NCBI RefSeq assembly: GCF_001955535.1
Contig: NZ_MPVN01000001.1
Location: 310,001 to 374,000 of the forward strand
From: Paenibacillus sp. FSL H7-0326
GTDB lineage: Bacteria > Bacillota > Bacilli > Paenibacillales > Paenibacillaceae
Length of the DNA: 64,000 nt
Direction: 5' to 3'
How positions within the stretch are numbered: position 1 is the stretch's first letter; every line of letters starts with the position of its first letter. Below are positions 34,610 through 43,726 of this stretch, piece after piece. Below the pieces are notes generated by a model that did no database searches, was not told the DNA's origin, and saw nothing but the letters and a program-made list of their open reading frames with translations. The position numbers and the translations under genes are program-made.

Positions 34610-35710
34610 TTAGATTTGGCTGCTCTTCGCAATGACATAGGGCTTCTTGGCATCACCGATCAACCTGCGATCCGCAGACAAGTGTACATCCTTATCCAAT
34701 ATCACGTTCTCAAGCACCGCATTCTCCTCAATTACGCATTTCTGCATAATAATCGAGTTACGTATTCGCGCCCCGCTATGTATCTTAACACCCCTAAAAA
34801 TGATACTGTTCTCCACCGTTCCCCCAATAACGCATCCATTCGCAATTAAGGAATTACTGACTTCGGCCTGTTCCAAATAACGAGTTGGCGGCTCATACTT
34901 AATCTTGGTATGCACCTCATGATATTTAAACAGCTGATTGTACTGTTCCTGCTGAAGCAGCTCCAGACTGTTGCGGTAATAGCTGTCCACAGAGTTAATC
35001 ACGGCATGATATCCATCATAAGCATAAGCTGCGATTTTGAGATTGGTCAGATTGTTCTGTATTCCATCTCGAAAGAAATGATTGTGGCCATGAGCAATAC
35101 AATGATCTATTAATTTCAGGAACAGCTGCTTCTCTACAATAAATGCACCTAAATAGATATTGGGATGTCCACCTTCCCCATGCATCCCCGTGACCCATCC
35201 GTTATCCACATCGATTCGGATGCTTGATTCATATTCTGGGAGAATTTCATCTGCTTTTTTATACAGCAGGGTGATGTCAGCCTGTGTTTCCATATGATAA
35301 TTAAACATCTCTCTATAATCAGCTGTGTAGAGATGCTGGCTGCCGGTATGAATAATATGTGTTCCAGACCCTCTCAGGAAAAAATCACGATTGTTATGAA
35401 AATGCTGCAGGTCTCCTTTTGACCTGTCCGTTGGATCATTCCAATCCGGCGGCAATATGAATAATCCTCCATGCTTGCGGTCCAGATCCCATGGCGCGCC
35501 TTCCCCTAAATGATCCATCAGGGATCGATATTTACGACGAACAAACAAAGCGATGTTATGTACTCCGGAATGCATCATATTGGACAGGACAAAATCGATC
35601 AAACGATACCTGCCTGCAAATGGAACGGCTGCGCCGCAGCGAAAATAAGTTAATTCGTTCATTAAATCGAGTTCATGATCCAAGTTCACTACACCCATGA
35701 GCTGTTGCAT
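34610..35710 (-). CDS. glgD: Glycogen biosynthesis protein GlgD
   Basis: A protein of about 366 residues of the ADP-glucose pyrophosphorylase fold: an N-terminal nucleotidyltransferase-like domain and a left-handed beta-helix C-terminus (NGCVIGGTVENSIIFRGV). GlgD is the non-catalytic partner of GlgC in Bacillota. It has lost the GGxGxRL pyrophosphorylase signature, reading MGVVNLDHELD instead. The gene follows glgC by about 25 nt at most. The frame also opens at an ATG at 35734, 1 nt after glgC, without a ribosome-binding site; the ATG at 35710 has GGTGG 7 nt upstream and fits the usual GlgD start. A hairpin follows, and no glgA lies in the window. Confidence 0.92.
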   Translation of the reverse strand: MQQLMGVVNLDHELDLMNELTYFRCGAAVPFAGRYRLIDFVLSNMMHSGVHNIALFVRRKYRSLMDHLGEGAPWDLDRKHGGLFILPPDWNDPTDRSKGDLQHFHNNRDFFLRGSGTHIIHTGSQHLYTADYREMFNYHMETQADITLLYKKADEILPEYESSIRIDVDNGWVTGMHGEGGHPNIYLGAFIVEKQLFLKLIDHCIAHGHNHFFRDGIQNNLTNLKIAAYAYDGYHAVINSVDSYYRNSLELLQQEQYNQLFKYHEVHTKIKYEPPTRYLEQAEVSNSLIANGCVIGGTVENSIIFRGVKIHSGARIRNSIIMQKCVIEENAVLENVILDKDVHLSADRRLIGDAKKPYVIAKSSQI

Positions 35711-35735
35711 ATAACGGCCACCGTCCCTGTTCATA

Positions 35736-36884
35736 TTATTTCAAACCATAGGTATGAGGTCTGTAAGCTTCATCAACGAGCAATATTTCATCCTGATCCT
35801 CTCCACCTATGATAGAACCGTCTCTGATGATCATATTTTCACTCACGATCGCTTTATGAATCTTGACGTTCTTCCCAATCTTCACCTTAGGCATGATCAC
35901 CGAATCTGTAATTTCGCTTCCCTCTCCAACCTCAACGCCATAAAATAATACAGACCTGTTCACATCACCGTGCACTACACAACCTTCATTCACGATACTG
36001 CTGCGTACTTGCGCATCCTTGGAGATGTAACATGCAGGCTCATTGGGATTACGGGAAAATATCCGCCAATTCGGATCATTCAAATTTAATGGGGGATCGT
36101 CAACCAAGAGGTCCATATTAGCCTCCCATAGGCTTTGAACGGTACCGACATCCTTCCAATAACCGTCAAATGGGTATGCAAACAGCCTTTTCTCATTACG
36201 GAGCAGAAGAGGAATAATATCTTTACCAAAATCATAGGTGGAATTTGGGTCCTGCTCGCTTTCGAGCAAATGCTGACGCAGCACAGACCATTTGAATAGG
36301 TACACACCCATGGAAGCAAGGGTGCTGCGCGGCATCGCTGGTTTTTCTTCAAATTCGAAAATCTCGTAATTATCGTTCGTATTTAGCAGTCCAAATCGAC
36401 TTGCCTCAGATAGTGGGACGTCAATAACGGAGATTGTGCAATCCGAATCCCGCTCTTTATGGTACTGCAGCATGGCATCGTAGTTCATTTTGTAGATATG
36501 ATCGCCTGACAATATTAGAACATGCTCAGGATCATACTGATCAACAAAATGGATATTGCGATAAATCGCATCCGCGGTACCCCGATACCAGCTGTTACTT
36601 CCTTCGCGTTCGTGCGGAGGAAGGACAAATACTCCGCCTTTACGTCGGTTTAGGTCCCAATCACTCCCAATACCAACATAGGAATGAAGGATCAGCGGCT
36701 CATACTGAGTAAGTACACCAACTGTATCGATTCCGGAATTAGCACAATTACTAAGCGGGAAATCAATAATTCGATAGGTTCCTCCAAAATAAACCGCAGG
36801 CTTGGCTAAAGTTTTGGTCAGACCCTTCAAACGTTTACCTTGTCCTCCGGCCAGCAACATGGCCACCACTTCTTTTTTGTTCAT
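35736..36884 (-). CDS. glgC: Glucose-1-phosphate adenylyltransferase GlgC
   Basis: A 382-residue enzyme making ADP-glucose from ATP and glucose 1-phosphate, the first committed step of glycogen synthesis. It carries the signature [20 protein letters not shown], the [11 protein letters not shown] motif, the substrate loop around [16 protein letters not shown], and a beta-helix C-terminal domain ([19 protein letters not shown]). GAGGAGG stands just before the ATG. It is followed directly by glgD. The roughly 500-bp region upstream holds a 28-bp tandem duplication but no promoter I can point to with confidence. Confidence 0.96.
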   Translation of the reverse strand: MNKKEVVAMLLAGGQGKRLKGLTKTLAKPAVYFGGTYRIIDFPLSNCANSGIDTVGVLTQYEPLILHSYVGIGSDWDLNRRKGGVFVLPPHEREGSNSWYRGTADAIYRNIHFVDQYDPEHVLILSGDHIYKMNYDAMLQYHKERDSDCTISVIDVPLSEASRFGLLNTNDNYEIFEFEEKPAMPRSTLASMGVYLFKWSVLRQHLLESEQDPNSTYDFGKDIIPLLLRNEKRLFAYPFDGYWKDVGTVQSLWEANMDLLVDDPPLNLNDPNWRIFSRNPNEPACYISKDAQVRSSIVNEGCVVHGDVNRSVLFYGVEVGEGSEITDSVIMPKVKIGKNVKIHKAIVSENMIIRDGSIIGGEDQDEILLVDEAYRPHTYGLK

Positions 36885-37382
36885 GGAAGAGCCTCCTCAG
36901 GAATCGGTATGAGTAACTGTAGCTGCTTCTGGTGGTATGAGTAACTGTAGCTGCTTCTGGTGAAGTGAATTCGCAGGTATGAAGTTGTAATGTAGGTATG
37001 TCTGTTTGTGAAGTTGGTAAGGAATGATGTTATTACTGAAGAAGTGGTAAATGGCAGTAAGATAGTGCATGAGGTTAAATGAATGAGAGTTAGTAGACCT
37101 AAGAGTATTTACACATTTAGTTCAAATTCATAACACATGAACAGGAACTACAAGAATAATTAATTTCTATTATATTATAAACAATAGCAACAGCTCTTGA
37201 CAAACAGAGGTTTATGACGTTTCGCCCCTAATCTCCTCGGGATATGTCGACTTTAGACATATTTATACTTTTACAAAAAATATAATGCATTTGGCTTGCA
37301 ATACATGTTCGCAGATAGTAAAATACGGCTTTGAGTGTATGAACTATAATAAGAATTAACGCTAAGAAAGGGGATTATTCCC
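36885..37382. other. 500-bp divergent intergenic region with tandem repeat, inverted repeat and promoter
   Basis: Between divergent glgC and the KhtT-like gene. It contains a 28-bp unit repeated twice in perfect tandem (36906-36933 and 36934-36961), a 7-bp inverted repeat ATATGTC-N7-GACATAT (37242-37262), and a promoter TTGCAA (37296-37301), 17 nt, TAAAAT (37319-37324) reading toward the KhtT-like gene. I see no open frame with a ribosome-binding site in it. Confidence 0.55.
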
Positions 37383-37601
37383 ATGGAACTTCTCAAATCT
37401 GAATTGCCCGGTGTAGGGATGAAGTATCAATTGGAGACGAAGGCAGGTTCCAATTTCATCATTGTTCATCATGAGGATGGACGCCGTGAAATTTACTGTT
37501 CCGATCCAGAGGATCAAGAGAGCCTCATCTTTATTGCCGAGCTGGAGGATGAGGAGTGTATGTTGCTCTCGAGTATTATTGGCGGATGGAATGAAAGGTA
37601 A
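37383..37601 (+). CDS. Isolated KhtT N-terminal-type domain protein
   Basis: A 72-residue acidic protein. Its pattern LKSELPGVGMKYQLETKAG, IIVHHEDGRREIY and a closing AELEDEECMLLSSIIGG matches the N-terminal domain of KhtT (YhaT), the regulatory subunit of the KhtTU K+/H+ antiporter. Full KhtT is about 165 residues and carries a C-terminal RCK_C domain that binds c-di-AMP. Here that domain is absent and the stop is followed by a terminator. No KhtU antiporter lies nearby. AAAGGGG precedes the ATG. It could be a stand-alone modulator or a truncated remnant; the clean promoter, ribosome-binding site and terminator favour a working gene. Confidence 0.75.
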   Translation: MELLKSELPGVGMKYQLETKAGSNFIIVHHEDGRREIYCSDPEDQESLIFIAELEDEECMLLSSIIGGWNER

Positions 37602-37629
37602 CTAACCCATAATCAGCTACCAAAAAATC

Positions 37630-37679
37630 AGACAGTCGCGTACAGAGCTATGCCTTTTGTACGAGGACTGTCTTTTTTT
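37630..37679 (+). terminator. Terminator after the KhtT-like gene
   Basis: Imperfect stem with outer arms AGACAGTC and GACTGTCT and inner GTACA/TGTAC, followed by TTTTTTT. Confidence 0.85.
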
Positions 37680-37710
37680 GTATCCTTGGGGATTGATGAG
37701 TCATCCTTTC

Positions 37711-38442
37711 TTATAGAAATAAGGTGGCATTCAAATAACGTTTGGACAGAGAATACAGATACGTCGTTTGGATCGATAATGTGGCGATGAACAAAATATT
37801 TCGAACGACCAGATGCTGCTTCTCAGACAAATGGGGAAATTGTTCGGCCATCCGGCTTGCTGCAGTGCGAATTTCTTCCTCTGCCTTATCTGTATGAATC
37901 GTTCGTTCATATTGACCTTCCAGCTGTTCAAACAGTTCCGCATAAGTGCTGTACAATTGCAGTGGACTAATTAGATCATCATCCTCGCGTTCCGGCTGGT
38001 TAAATATGCCTTCGAACAAATGACGGATAGACTCAAAATCAAGCACGGATTTGAGGTCATCAATAATAAACAATAACGAGGCTTGATTGATGGAATACTT
38101 TTTACCAATTTTCGGAGAGGACAAATATTCTTTGAAGTCTCGTTTCACCCAATTTTGCATGGATGTAATAGAGACATTCGAATATTCAACGAGCTGACCG
38201 AGCGAAGCGATTTCCTGCAATGAGAATCCTGCTGCACGATTGCCCTTGATGAGCTTCTCTAAGATCGGCGGCACGGATGTGGATAGGAATGCGGGGAGTG
38301 CATTGCCATTCTCCACATCTGACGGATGATGTTTATTCCATGCTTTTTGGAGCATGGCTAGGGGTGTTTCATGATGTTGTCCCTCGATGGACAGCAGCAA
38401 TTGTGCCATTTCACAGCGAGTAAGTGAGAACAACTCTGTCAT
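37711..38442 (-). CDS. DUF1836 domain protein
   Basis: A 243-residue soluble protein. The DUF1836 region spans about 50-170, with a helix-turn-helix-like segment VEYSNVSITSMQNWVKRD that suggests a MerR-type DNA-binding fold. The C-terminal third is helical and hydrophobic (NILFIATLSIQTTYLYS). Family members are uncharacterised; a regulatory role is an inference from the fold. GGGAGGT precedes the ATG by about 8 nt. It is convergent with the KhtT-like gene and divergent from the CorC-type gene. Confidence 0.8.
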   Translation of the reverse strand: MTELFSLTRCEMAQLLLSIEGQHHETPLAMLQKAWNKHHPSDVENGNALPAFLSTSVPPILEKLIKGNRAAGFSLQEIASLGQLVEYSNVSITSMQNWVKRDFKEYLSSPKIGKKYSINQASLLFIIDDLKSVLDFESIRHLFEGIFNQPEREDDDLISPLQLYSTYAELFEQLEGQYERTIHTDKAEEEIRTAASRMAEQFPHLSEKQHLVVRNILFIATLSIQTTYLYSLSKRYLNATLFL

Positions 38443-38578
38443 CTACCGGACCTCCCTTTGCGTCTATGGTTAAATGTTTGTTAAAAATCACATGGATTTA
38501 TATTACGCCGAACGTATGACCTTGTAAAGAGAGGTCAGGATAAGGAAATTTGGCGTCTAACTCTCTATTAGGGCCAAA

Positions 38579-38658
38579 ATTAACCCATACGGTCTATTAT
38601 TAACCCTACAGACCATTGATAATCACAGGATAAGTTCGGTATATTAGTTCATATGAAC
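38579..38658. promoter_or_regulatory. Repeat-rich promoter region of the CorC-type gene
   Basis: ATTAACCC occurs twice, exactly 20 bp apart (38579 and 38599), and the second copy lies within a GGTCT/AGACC inverted pair (38591-38614). Further on, GTTCATATGAAC is a perfect 12-bp palindrome (38647-38658). These are possible protein-binding sites. No regulator is assigned. Confidence 0.4.
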
Positions 38659-38693
38659 CTAAAATTTATTATAAAGGATTGTGAAGAACTCTA

Positions 38694-40022
38694 ATGGGTA
38701 TAGGACCGAATTTATTAGTGTTTGCAATACTCATTGTACTAACCGCATTCTTCGTCGCTACCGAATTTGCGATCATCAAGCTCAGGCCGAGCCGTGTCGA
38801 CCAGCTGGTGCTCGAAGGACGCAGAGGTGCCCTTGCCGTACAGAAGGTAACAACGAATCTGGATGGTTATTTATCGGCTTGTCAGCTAGGGATTACTATT
38901 ACGGCTTTAGGTCTAGGATGGTTGGGTGAACCCACAGTTGCGATTATGATTGAACCTTTGTTCGCACGCCTGGGCGCACCTGAGGAATTAGTTCATCTCC
39001 TCTCTTTCATTATTGCGTTTATGATCGTTACATTCTTACATGTTGTTGTAGGTGAGCTTGCGCCGAAGACGATGGCGATCCAAAAAGCCGAAGCGATCAC
39101 ATTCATCGTTGCTAGACCGATTATGCTGTTTTATAAGATCATGTATCCGTTTATTTGGCTGCTTAATGGCTCAGCTAACAAGCTCGTTCAAATGTTTGGT
39201 CTAAAGCCGGTGAAGGAACACGAGGATGCACACTCGGAGGAAGAAATTCAAATCATATTATCCGAGAGCTACCAGAGCGGTAAAATTAACAATACAGAAT
39301 ATGGCTATGTAAACCGGATATTTGCTTTTGACGAGAAGCTTGCCAAGGAGATCATGATTCCTCGTACCGATATGGTCTGCTTATATACAAACAATACACT
39401 TGAAGAGAACATGAATATTATCCACAGAGAACAATATACACGCTTTCCTGTTGCCCACCAGGGGAAGGATCAGATCGTAGGCATGATTAATACGAAGCAA
39501 TTGTTCCTGAACTATAGAGAGAATGAAACGTTTGATCTCAAACAGTTCTTGCACCCTGTACTATCTGTTTCAGAAGCAACACCTGTGAATGAGCTCTTAA
39601 AGAGAATGCAAAAAGAACAGGTTCACCTGGCTGTCATTGTTGATGAATTTGGTGGTACCGCAGGACTCATCACCATCGAGGACATTCTTGAAGAAATCGT
39701 CGGCGAAATTCGGGATGAATTTGACTCTGAAGAACGCAAAGAAATTGAACAGATTGGTGAAATGCATTACATTGTAGATGGCAAGATTCAATTAGATCAA
39801 ATTGCCGACCTTACAGGGCTGCACTTCGACCTAGAAACCGCCGATACGATTGGCGGCTGGCTGTTCACGATCCTGATGAATCCTAAGGTCGGACATACCC
39901 ATTATCACGAAGGAATGGTCTTCACTGTCAAAGAAGTAGGTCGCAACCGTGTCAAGAAGGTTGAATTCAAAAAAGCTCCCGAGGAGCTTGAGCTGGAATT
40001 GACCCCGCAGGCGGTCGGCTAA
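38694..40022 (+). CDS. CNNM/CorC-family membrane protein (HlyC/CorC type)
   Basis: A 442-residue protein with the CNNM transmembrane domain (DUF21, about 1-200, with SACQLGITITALGLGW), a CBS pair (about 215-335, IMIPRTDMV, DEFGGTAGLITIEDI), and a C-terminal CorC_HlyC FAD-PCMH-like domain (about 350-430). Characterised Bacillota members such as MpfA and YhdP export magnesium. The old name hemolysin C is not supported. The ribosome-binding site is weak. The gene stands alone, bounded by a repeat-rich promoter region and a terminator shared with the convergent FGE gene. Confidence 0.92.
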   Translation: MGIGPNLLVFAILIVLTAFFVATEFAIIKLRPSRVDQLVLEGRRGALAVQKVTTNLDGYLSACQLGITITALGLGWLGEPTVAIMIEPLFARLGAPEELVHLLSFIIAFMIVTFLHVVVGELAPKTMAIQKAEAITFIVARPIMLFYKIMYPFIWLLNGSANKLVQMFGLKPVKEHEDAHSEEEIQIILSESYQSGKINNTEYGYVNRIFAFDEKLAKEIMIPRTDMVCLYTNNTLEENMNIIHREQYTRFPVAHQGKDQIVGMINTKQLFLNYRENETFDLKQFLHPVLSVSEATPVNELLKRMQKEQVHLAVIVDEFGGTAGLITIEDILEEIVGEIRDEFDSEERKEIEQIGEMHYIVDGKIQLDQIADLTGLHFDLETADTIGGWLFTILMNPKVGHTHYHEGMVFTVKEVGRNRVKKVEFKKAPEELELELTPQAVG

Positions 40023-40044
40023 AGAACATACCGGTAATCACTCA

Positions 40045-40089
40045 AATACGGCAGCCCTAAAGTAGGCTTAGGGTCTGCCGTATTTTTTT
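40045..40089. terminator. Bidirectional terminator between convergent genes
   Basis: Arms AATACGGCAG and CTGCCGTATT with an inner CCCTAA/TTAGGG pairing, followed by TTTTTTT on the plus strand. Its T run overlaps the stop codon of the FGE gene on the other strand. Confidence 0.88.
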
Positions 40090-41053
40090 AAATTTGAACT
40101 ACCCGAAAACCGAGATTTCCTGTGGAGCTGTCTGGCGTATTACTGCTCCGGGCCGCAACCCGGTAACGGTTACAATAAGACCGGTGACACAAATAGGAAC
40201 CGCCGCGCATTGACTTTCTGCCCGTTTCCCGTTGGTACAGCGGGTTATCCGCTGATGTCTCACGATGATATCCCGGGGTGAACCAATCTGCACACCATTC
40301 CCATACATTACCTGCAACATTATATAACCCGTATCCATTTGGCTCATAGGAGTCCACAGGAGCGGTGCCAATATAGCCGTCACTTGCATTATTCTTGACA
40401 GGGAACTTTCCCTGCCAGATGTTACACATATGCCTGCCATCCTGCTTGAGTATATCGCCCCAAGGATATGTCTTCCGCTTCAACCCGCCCCGAGCTGCAT
40501 ACTCCCATTCCGCTTCTGTCGGCAGCCTGGTTCCAGACCAGGTACAGTAAGCGACAGCATCATTCCAAGAGATATGTACAACCGGATGATTAAGCCGGTC
40601 CATAATGCTTGAATCGGGTCCCTCAGGCCGTTTCCAGTCAGCTCCTTCTACGACATACCACCAAGGCACCTGTTGAGGTGTGCTTCGCACCTGCTGCCTC
40701 GTCTCCTCAGAGACAAACAGATGGAATACATAAGACCAGCCATATCTCTCGGCCTCGGTTACATATCCCGTAGCTTCGATAAATTGTCGAAATTGTTCAT
40801 TCGTTACGGTATAGGCTGACATACAAAAGGAATTAACGTATACTTCTCGAACAGGCCCTTCACCATCACTAGGGAAACCTTCTGACGTGTCCGTCCCCAT
40901 ATCAAAAGACCCTGCCGGAATATCCGCCCAATTCATATGAATGATGGCTGAAGAGGACGGATCCGTTTCCTGTTTGAACTGTGCTTGAATATCTACTGCA
41001 CTATGCACGGGGTGTAAAGTTCTACTGGCTGAACAGCAGTTGTTATTCTGCAT
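40088..41053 (-). CDS. Formylglycine-generating enzyme (SUMF1/FGE family)
   Basis: A 321-residue cytosolic protein with the FGE-sulfatase domain filling about 40-320. The catalytic segment GGSYLCHRSYCNRYRVAA contains both active-site cysteines (Cys289 and Cys294) of genuine copper-dependent FGE, and the ending SSNTPDSSTGNLGFRV is the classic C-terminal signature. The enzyme oxidises the Cys of a CxPxR motif in type I sulfatases to formylglycine. No sulfatase with that motif lies in the window; the LTA synthase at 45 kb uses Thr. Other family members (EgtB, PvdO) lack the cysteine pair, so FGE is the better call. It is divergent from the ROK regulator gene. Confidence 0.9.
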   Translation of the reverse strand: MQNNNCCSASRTLHPVHSAVDIQAQFKQETDPSSSAIIHMNWADIPAGSFDMGTDTSEGFPSDGEGPVREVYVNSFCMSAYTVTNEQFRQFIEATGYVTEAERYGWSYVFHLFVSEETRQQVRSTPQQVPWWYVVEGADWKRPEGPDSSIMDRLNHPVVHISWNDAVAYCTWSGTRLPTEAEWEYAARGGLKRKTYPWGDILKQDGRHMCNIWQGKFPVKNNASDGYIGTAPVDSYEPNGYGLYNVAGNVWEWCADWFTPGYHRETSADNPLYQRETGRKSMRGGSYLCHRSYCNRYRVAARSSNTPDSSTGNLGFRVVQI

Positions 41054-41377
41054 CGGCTATATTCACTTCCTTCTATTATTTGTGCTTAATAGGCTCATGC
41101 TGCCTCAATTTAATCATCATATCACTTTTTTCATTTTGGAGTTTAATCGAATCAATTTCATAAATCATAAAAAAAGTGAATTCGAAACTATATATAGACA
41201 AATAAAATCATTTTGATCTATATATACTCTTGATTGAAGCAGCCAAAGGTATTATGAAATTGATTCAATCCATTGGAATATTAGGGTTAGTCAATGGTCT
41301 TTGACTCCCAGCTGAGTTATAATCGTTATCATATCTTATCGTGAAAAATAACCTTATTCATTGGAGCAGCGACTTTC
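41054..41377. promoter_or_regulatory. Divergent FGE/ROK regulatory region with 15-bp inverted repeat
   Basis: GAATCAATTTCATAA (41149-41163) recurs as its exact reverse complement at 41252-41266, 103 bp away. Both are outside coding sequence, between the FGE gene and the ROK regulator gene. A TATAAT at 41318-41323 may be the -10 box of the regulator gene. The paired sites are candidate operators, possibly for looping by the ROK protein. Confidence 0.5.
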
Positions 41378-42577
41378 ATGAACAAAAAAGAACCTGTATT
41401 ACAATCAAACAAAAAATGGATTTATTCCTGGATTGCTGAGCATGGTCCTATATCCAAGGCTGAACTACTTGATGCTTTTTCACTAACGAGCAGTACACTT
41501 ACCCGCCTGCTTGAAGAGATGACAAGCGAAGGTCTTATTCAGGCGGCAAGCCTAGGCGCTTCCAGTGGAGGTCGCCGCCCCATTCTCTATCAGATTGAAC
41601 CTGATTACAAATACATATTTGGCCTTGAAATTTCCCGGTTCTCTTCCACACTCGGTCTGTTTGACATGGCTATGAATCCGAAATCCGTGATGCGCTGGCG
41701 GATGGATGAATCGATGACGCCCGAGCGTTTTGTTGAATTTGCTTCCGGGCATATGAGGAGCTTTCTAAAGGATCATCAGCTGGAGCCTTCACAAATATTA
41801 GGTATCGGTATCGGTGCAGTCGGACCCGTTGACCGAAACAAAGGGACGATTCTCGATCCATTATACTTTCCAGCATCAGGATGGCGTAATATCCCTATAT
41901 GTCAGCAGTTTGAGAATGCTACAGGCTGGAAGGCTTATCTTGAGAACGGAGTTAACGCTGCACTTATCGGGGAGACCTGGGCGATGCGTAATCAAGGTAT
42001 TCAGCATGCACTTTATGTTCACGCCGGAGTCAGCCTCAGATCTGCTATTATGTCTCAGGGCCAAATTGTTCATGGTACCGTTGATACGGAAGGCTCCATC
42101 GGTCAAATGATCGTGCAAATCGATGGTCAGCGGCTCGGTCCGATTGGCAATTATGGAGCACTAGAGGCATACGCCTCGATCCAAGCACTTGAGAGGACGG
42201 CACGAGCACAGGCCAAGGCCGGAAGACCACTCGGTCCTATACTCAGCTCATTGCCCCCCGATCGAATTCAGTTTGAGCATCTTCTCAAGGCACTGGATGC
42301 AGAGGATCCTTTCGCAAGGGAAATATTCGAGCAGTCTGCCGTCTATTTTGGTATAGGGCTAGCCAATTTGATTAATATGTTTCATCCGGAGATTGTTATA
42401 TTAGGTGGAACCTTAGTCAATTACAATGCACTATACTTTGATACAGCAACACATATCGCCAAGAAGAATACCTTCTATAATCCTAGATATGAGCCCTTAT
42501 TCTCAAAAGGGAACCTTAAGGAAGACGCAGTCATTACGGGATGCGCACTTAACGTGTGCCGGGCTTTCCAGCTATAG
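41378..42577 (+). CDS. ROK-family transcriptional regulator with degenerate ROK domain
   Basis: A 399-residue NagC/XylR-type regulator. A winged helix-turn-helix (about 10-70, with GPISKAELLDAFSLTSSTLTR) precedes a ROK sugar-kinase-like domain. Three key features of the ROK fold are changed. The catalytic-Asp motif ENDxN reads ENGVN (189-193). The zinc-ligand His of the GHM motif is Gln (IGQM, 241-244). The CxCGxxGC loop has no cysteine and reads LGPIGNYGALEAY (253-265). The protein can neither phosphorylate sugar nor bind the structural zinc in the usual way, so it is purely a regulator or has altered ligand sensing. It is divergent from the FGE gene, its likely target by position. Confidence 0.88.
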   Translation: MNKKEPVLQSNKKWIYSWIAEHGPISKAELLDAFSLTSSTLTRLLEEMTSEGLIQAASLGASSGGRRPILYQIEPDYKYIFGLEISRFSSTLGLFDMAMNPKSVMRWRMDESMTPERFVEFASGHMRSFLKDHQLEPSQILGIGIGAVGPVDRNKGTILDPLYFPASGWRNIPICQQFENATGWKAYLENGVNAALIGETWAMRNQGIQHALYVHAGVSLRSAIMSQGQIVHGTVDTEGSIGQMIVQIDGQRLGPIGNYGALEAYASIQALERTARAQAKAGRPLGPILSSLPPDRIQFEHLLKALDAEDPFAREIFEQSAVYFGIGLANLINMFHPEIVILGGTLVNYNALYFDTATHIAKKNTFYNPRYEPLFSKGNLKEDAVITGCALNVCRAFQL

Positions 42578-42602
42578 AAATTACAGAAGCTTTTCATAAG
42601 AT

Positions 42603-42655
42603 AAAAGGGTTGTCCTAATGCAGTATAACTGCGATTAGAACAACCCTTTTATTTT
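42603..42655. terminator. Bidirectional terminator between the ROK gene and ppaC
   Basis: Arms AAAAGGGTTGT and ACAACCCTTTT with an inner CTAAT/ATTAG pairing; T run ATTTTG on the plus strand and TTTTAT on the minus strand. Confidence 0.88.
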
Positions 42656-42667
42656 GGGAGCATATTA

Positions 42668-43594
42668 TTATGACAATGCTTCTGTCAGTACAGGAACGAT
42701 CTGAGATTTACGGGAAACAACGCCTTTCAGAAGTGCTTTGTTGTCCACGAGCTGAACATTGTACGCACGCTCAACTGCCTCAGACTTATGTCCAAGTGCA
42801 ATCGCCACAGAGTCATTGTTAAGAATGTCTGTAATTACAAATACGAACAGATCGAGATTCTTCTCAGCAATGGTTTGGTAAATTACAGCCTCAAGCTCTG
42901 CTTGTTTCACAAGCAAATCGTTGACATCCACCGTGTTGACTTGTGCAATTTCAACTTTGAACTCGCCCATTGAGAATTCCTTCGCATCAAGCGTAAGGAG
43001 CTGAGGAACGGATTTTTTGCTAAGATCAGCACCTGCCTTGAGCATATCAAGACCGTACACGCTGGCATCGACACCTGCAATCTCAGCCAGTTCCTTGGCT
43101 GCAGCAATATCCTGCTCGGTGCAAGTTGGAGATTTAAACAATAGAGAATCAGAAATAATAGCAGACAGCATCAGACCCGCAATCGGTTTCGTAATCTCCA
43201 CATTATTCTCTTTATACAGCTTGTTAAGAATGGTAGCTGTGCAGCCCACTGGCTCTGCGCGATAGTACAGCGGCTGGCTTGTCTCAAAATTAGCAATTCT
43301 GTGGTGATCAATAACTTCCGTAATCTGAACCTGATCAATATCGCTTACGCTTTGTTGACGCTCGTTATGGTCAACCAAGATAACGCTGTTTGTTTCATTC
43401 GCTACAGTCTCTACAAGACGAGGTGCATCCACGTTGAAGAAATCGAGAGCAAATTGTGTTTCACCATTTACTTCTCCAAGACGCACGGCTTCTGCTTCAA
43501 GACCCAGCTTAACCTTAAGATCAGCATAGGCAATTGCAGAACAGATCGTGTCCGTATCCGGATTTTTGTGTCCAAAAATCAATGTTTTCCCCAT
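42668..43594 (-). CDS. ppaC: Manganese-dependent inorganic pyrophosphatase (family II)
   Basis: A 308-residue DHH-family enzyme that hydrolyses pyrophosphate to drive biosynthesis. Metal-binding motifs are [10 protein letters not shown] at the N-terminus, LVDHNE (about 95), and VIDHHRI with the DHH triad (about 115). The DHHA2 domain with the [11 protein letters not shown] and SRKSQIVP motifs binds substrate. The length matches the Bacillus enzyme (309), and there are no CBS domains, so it is the unregulated form. GGAGG stands 10 nt before the ATG. It is a single-gene unit. Confidence 0.97.
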   Translation of the reverse strand: MGKTLIFGHKNPDTDTICSAIAYADLKVKLGLEAEAVRLGEVNGETQFALDFFNVDAPRLVETVANETNSVILVDHNERQQSVSDIDQVQITEVIDHHRIANFETSQPLYYRAEPVGCTATILNKLYKENNVEITKPIAGLMLSAIISDSLLFKSPTCTEQDIAAAKELAEIAGVDASVYGLDMLKAGADLSKKSVPQLLTLDAKEFSMGEFKVEIAQVNTVDVNDLLVKQAELEAVIYQTIAEKNLDLFVFVITDILNNDSVAIALGHKSEAVERAYNVQLVDNKALLKGVVSRKSQIVPVLTEALS

Positions 43595-43726
43595 TTAATT
43601 GAGACCTCCGTTAATATGTTGTTGTCATCATGTGTGAGCATCCGGTTAGGATGTATTTCCCTATACGATTATATCGTTAAATGAATTGTATTCCAATGTT
43701 TATACCTTGTTTTAAAAAAATATTTT

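Noticed and set aside
36906..36961. CRISPR-like array
   Set aside because: Two abutting copies without spacers and no cas genes; it is a simple tandem duplication.
37198..37203. TTGACA box upstream of the KhtT-like gene
   Set aside because: No -10 box at 16-18 nt; the TTGCAA/TAAAAT pair further on is a better promoter.
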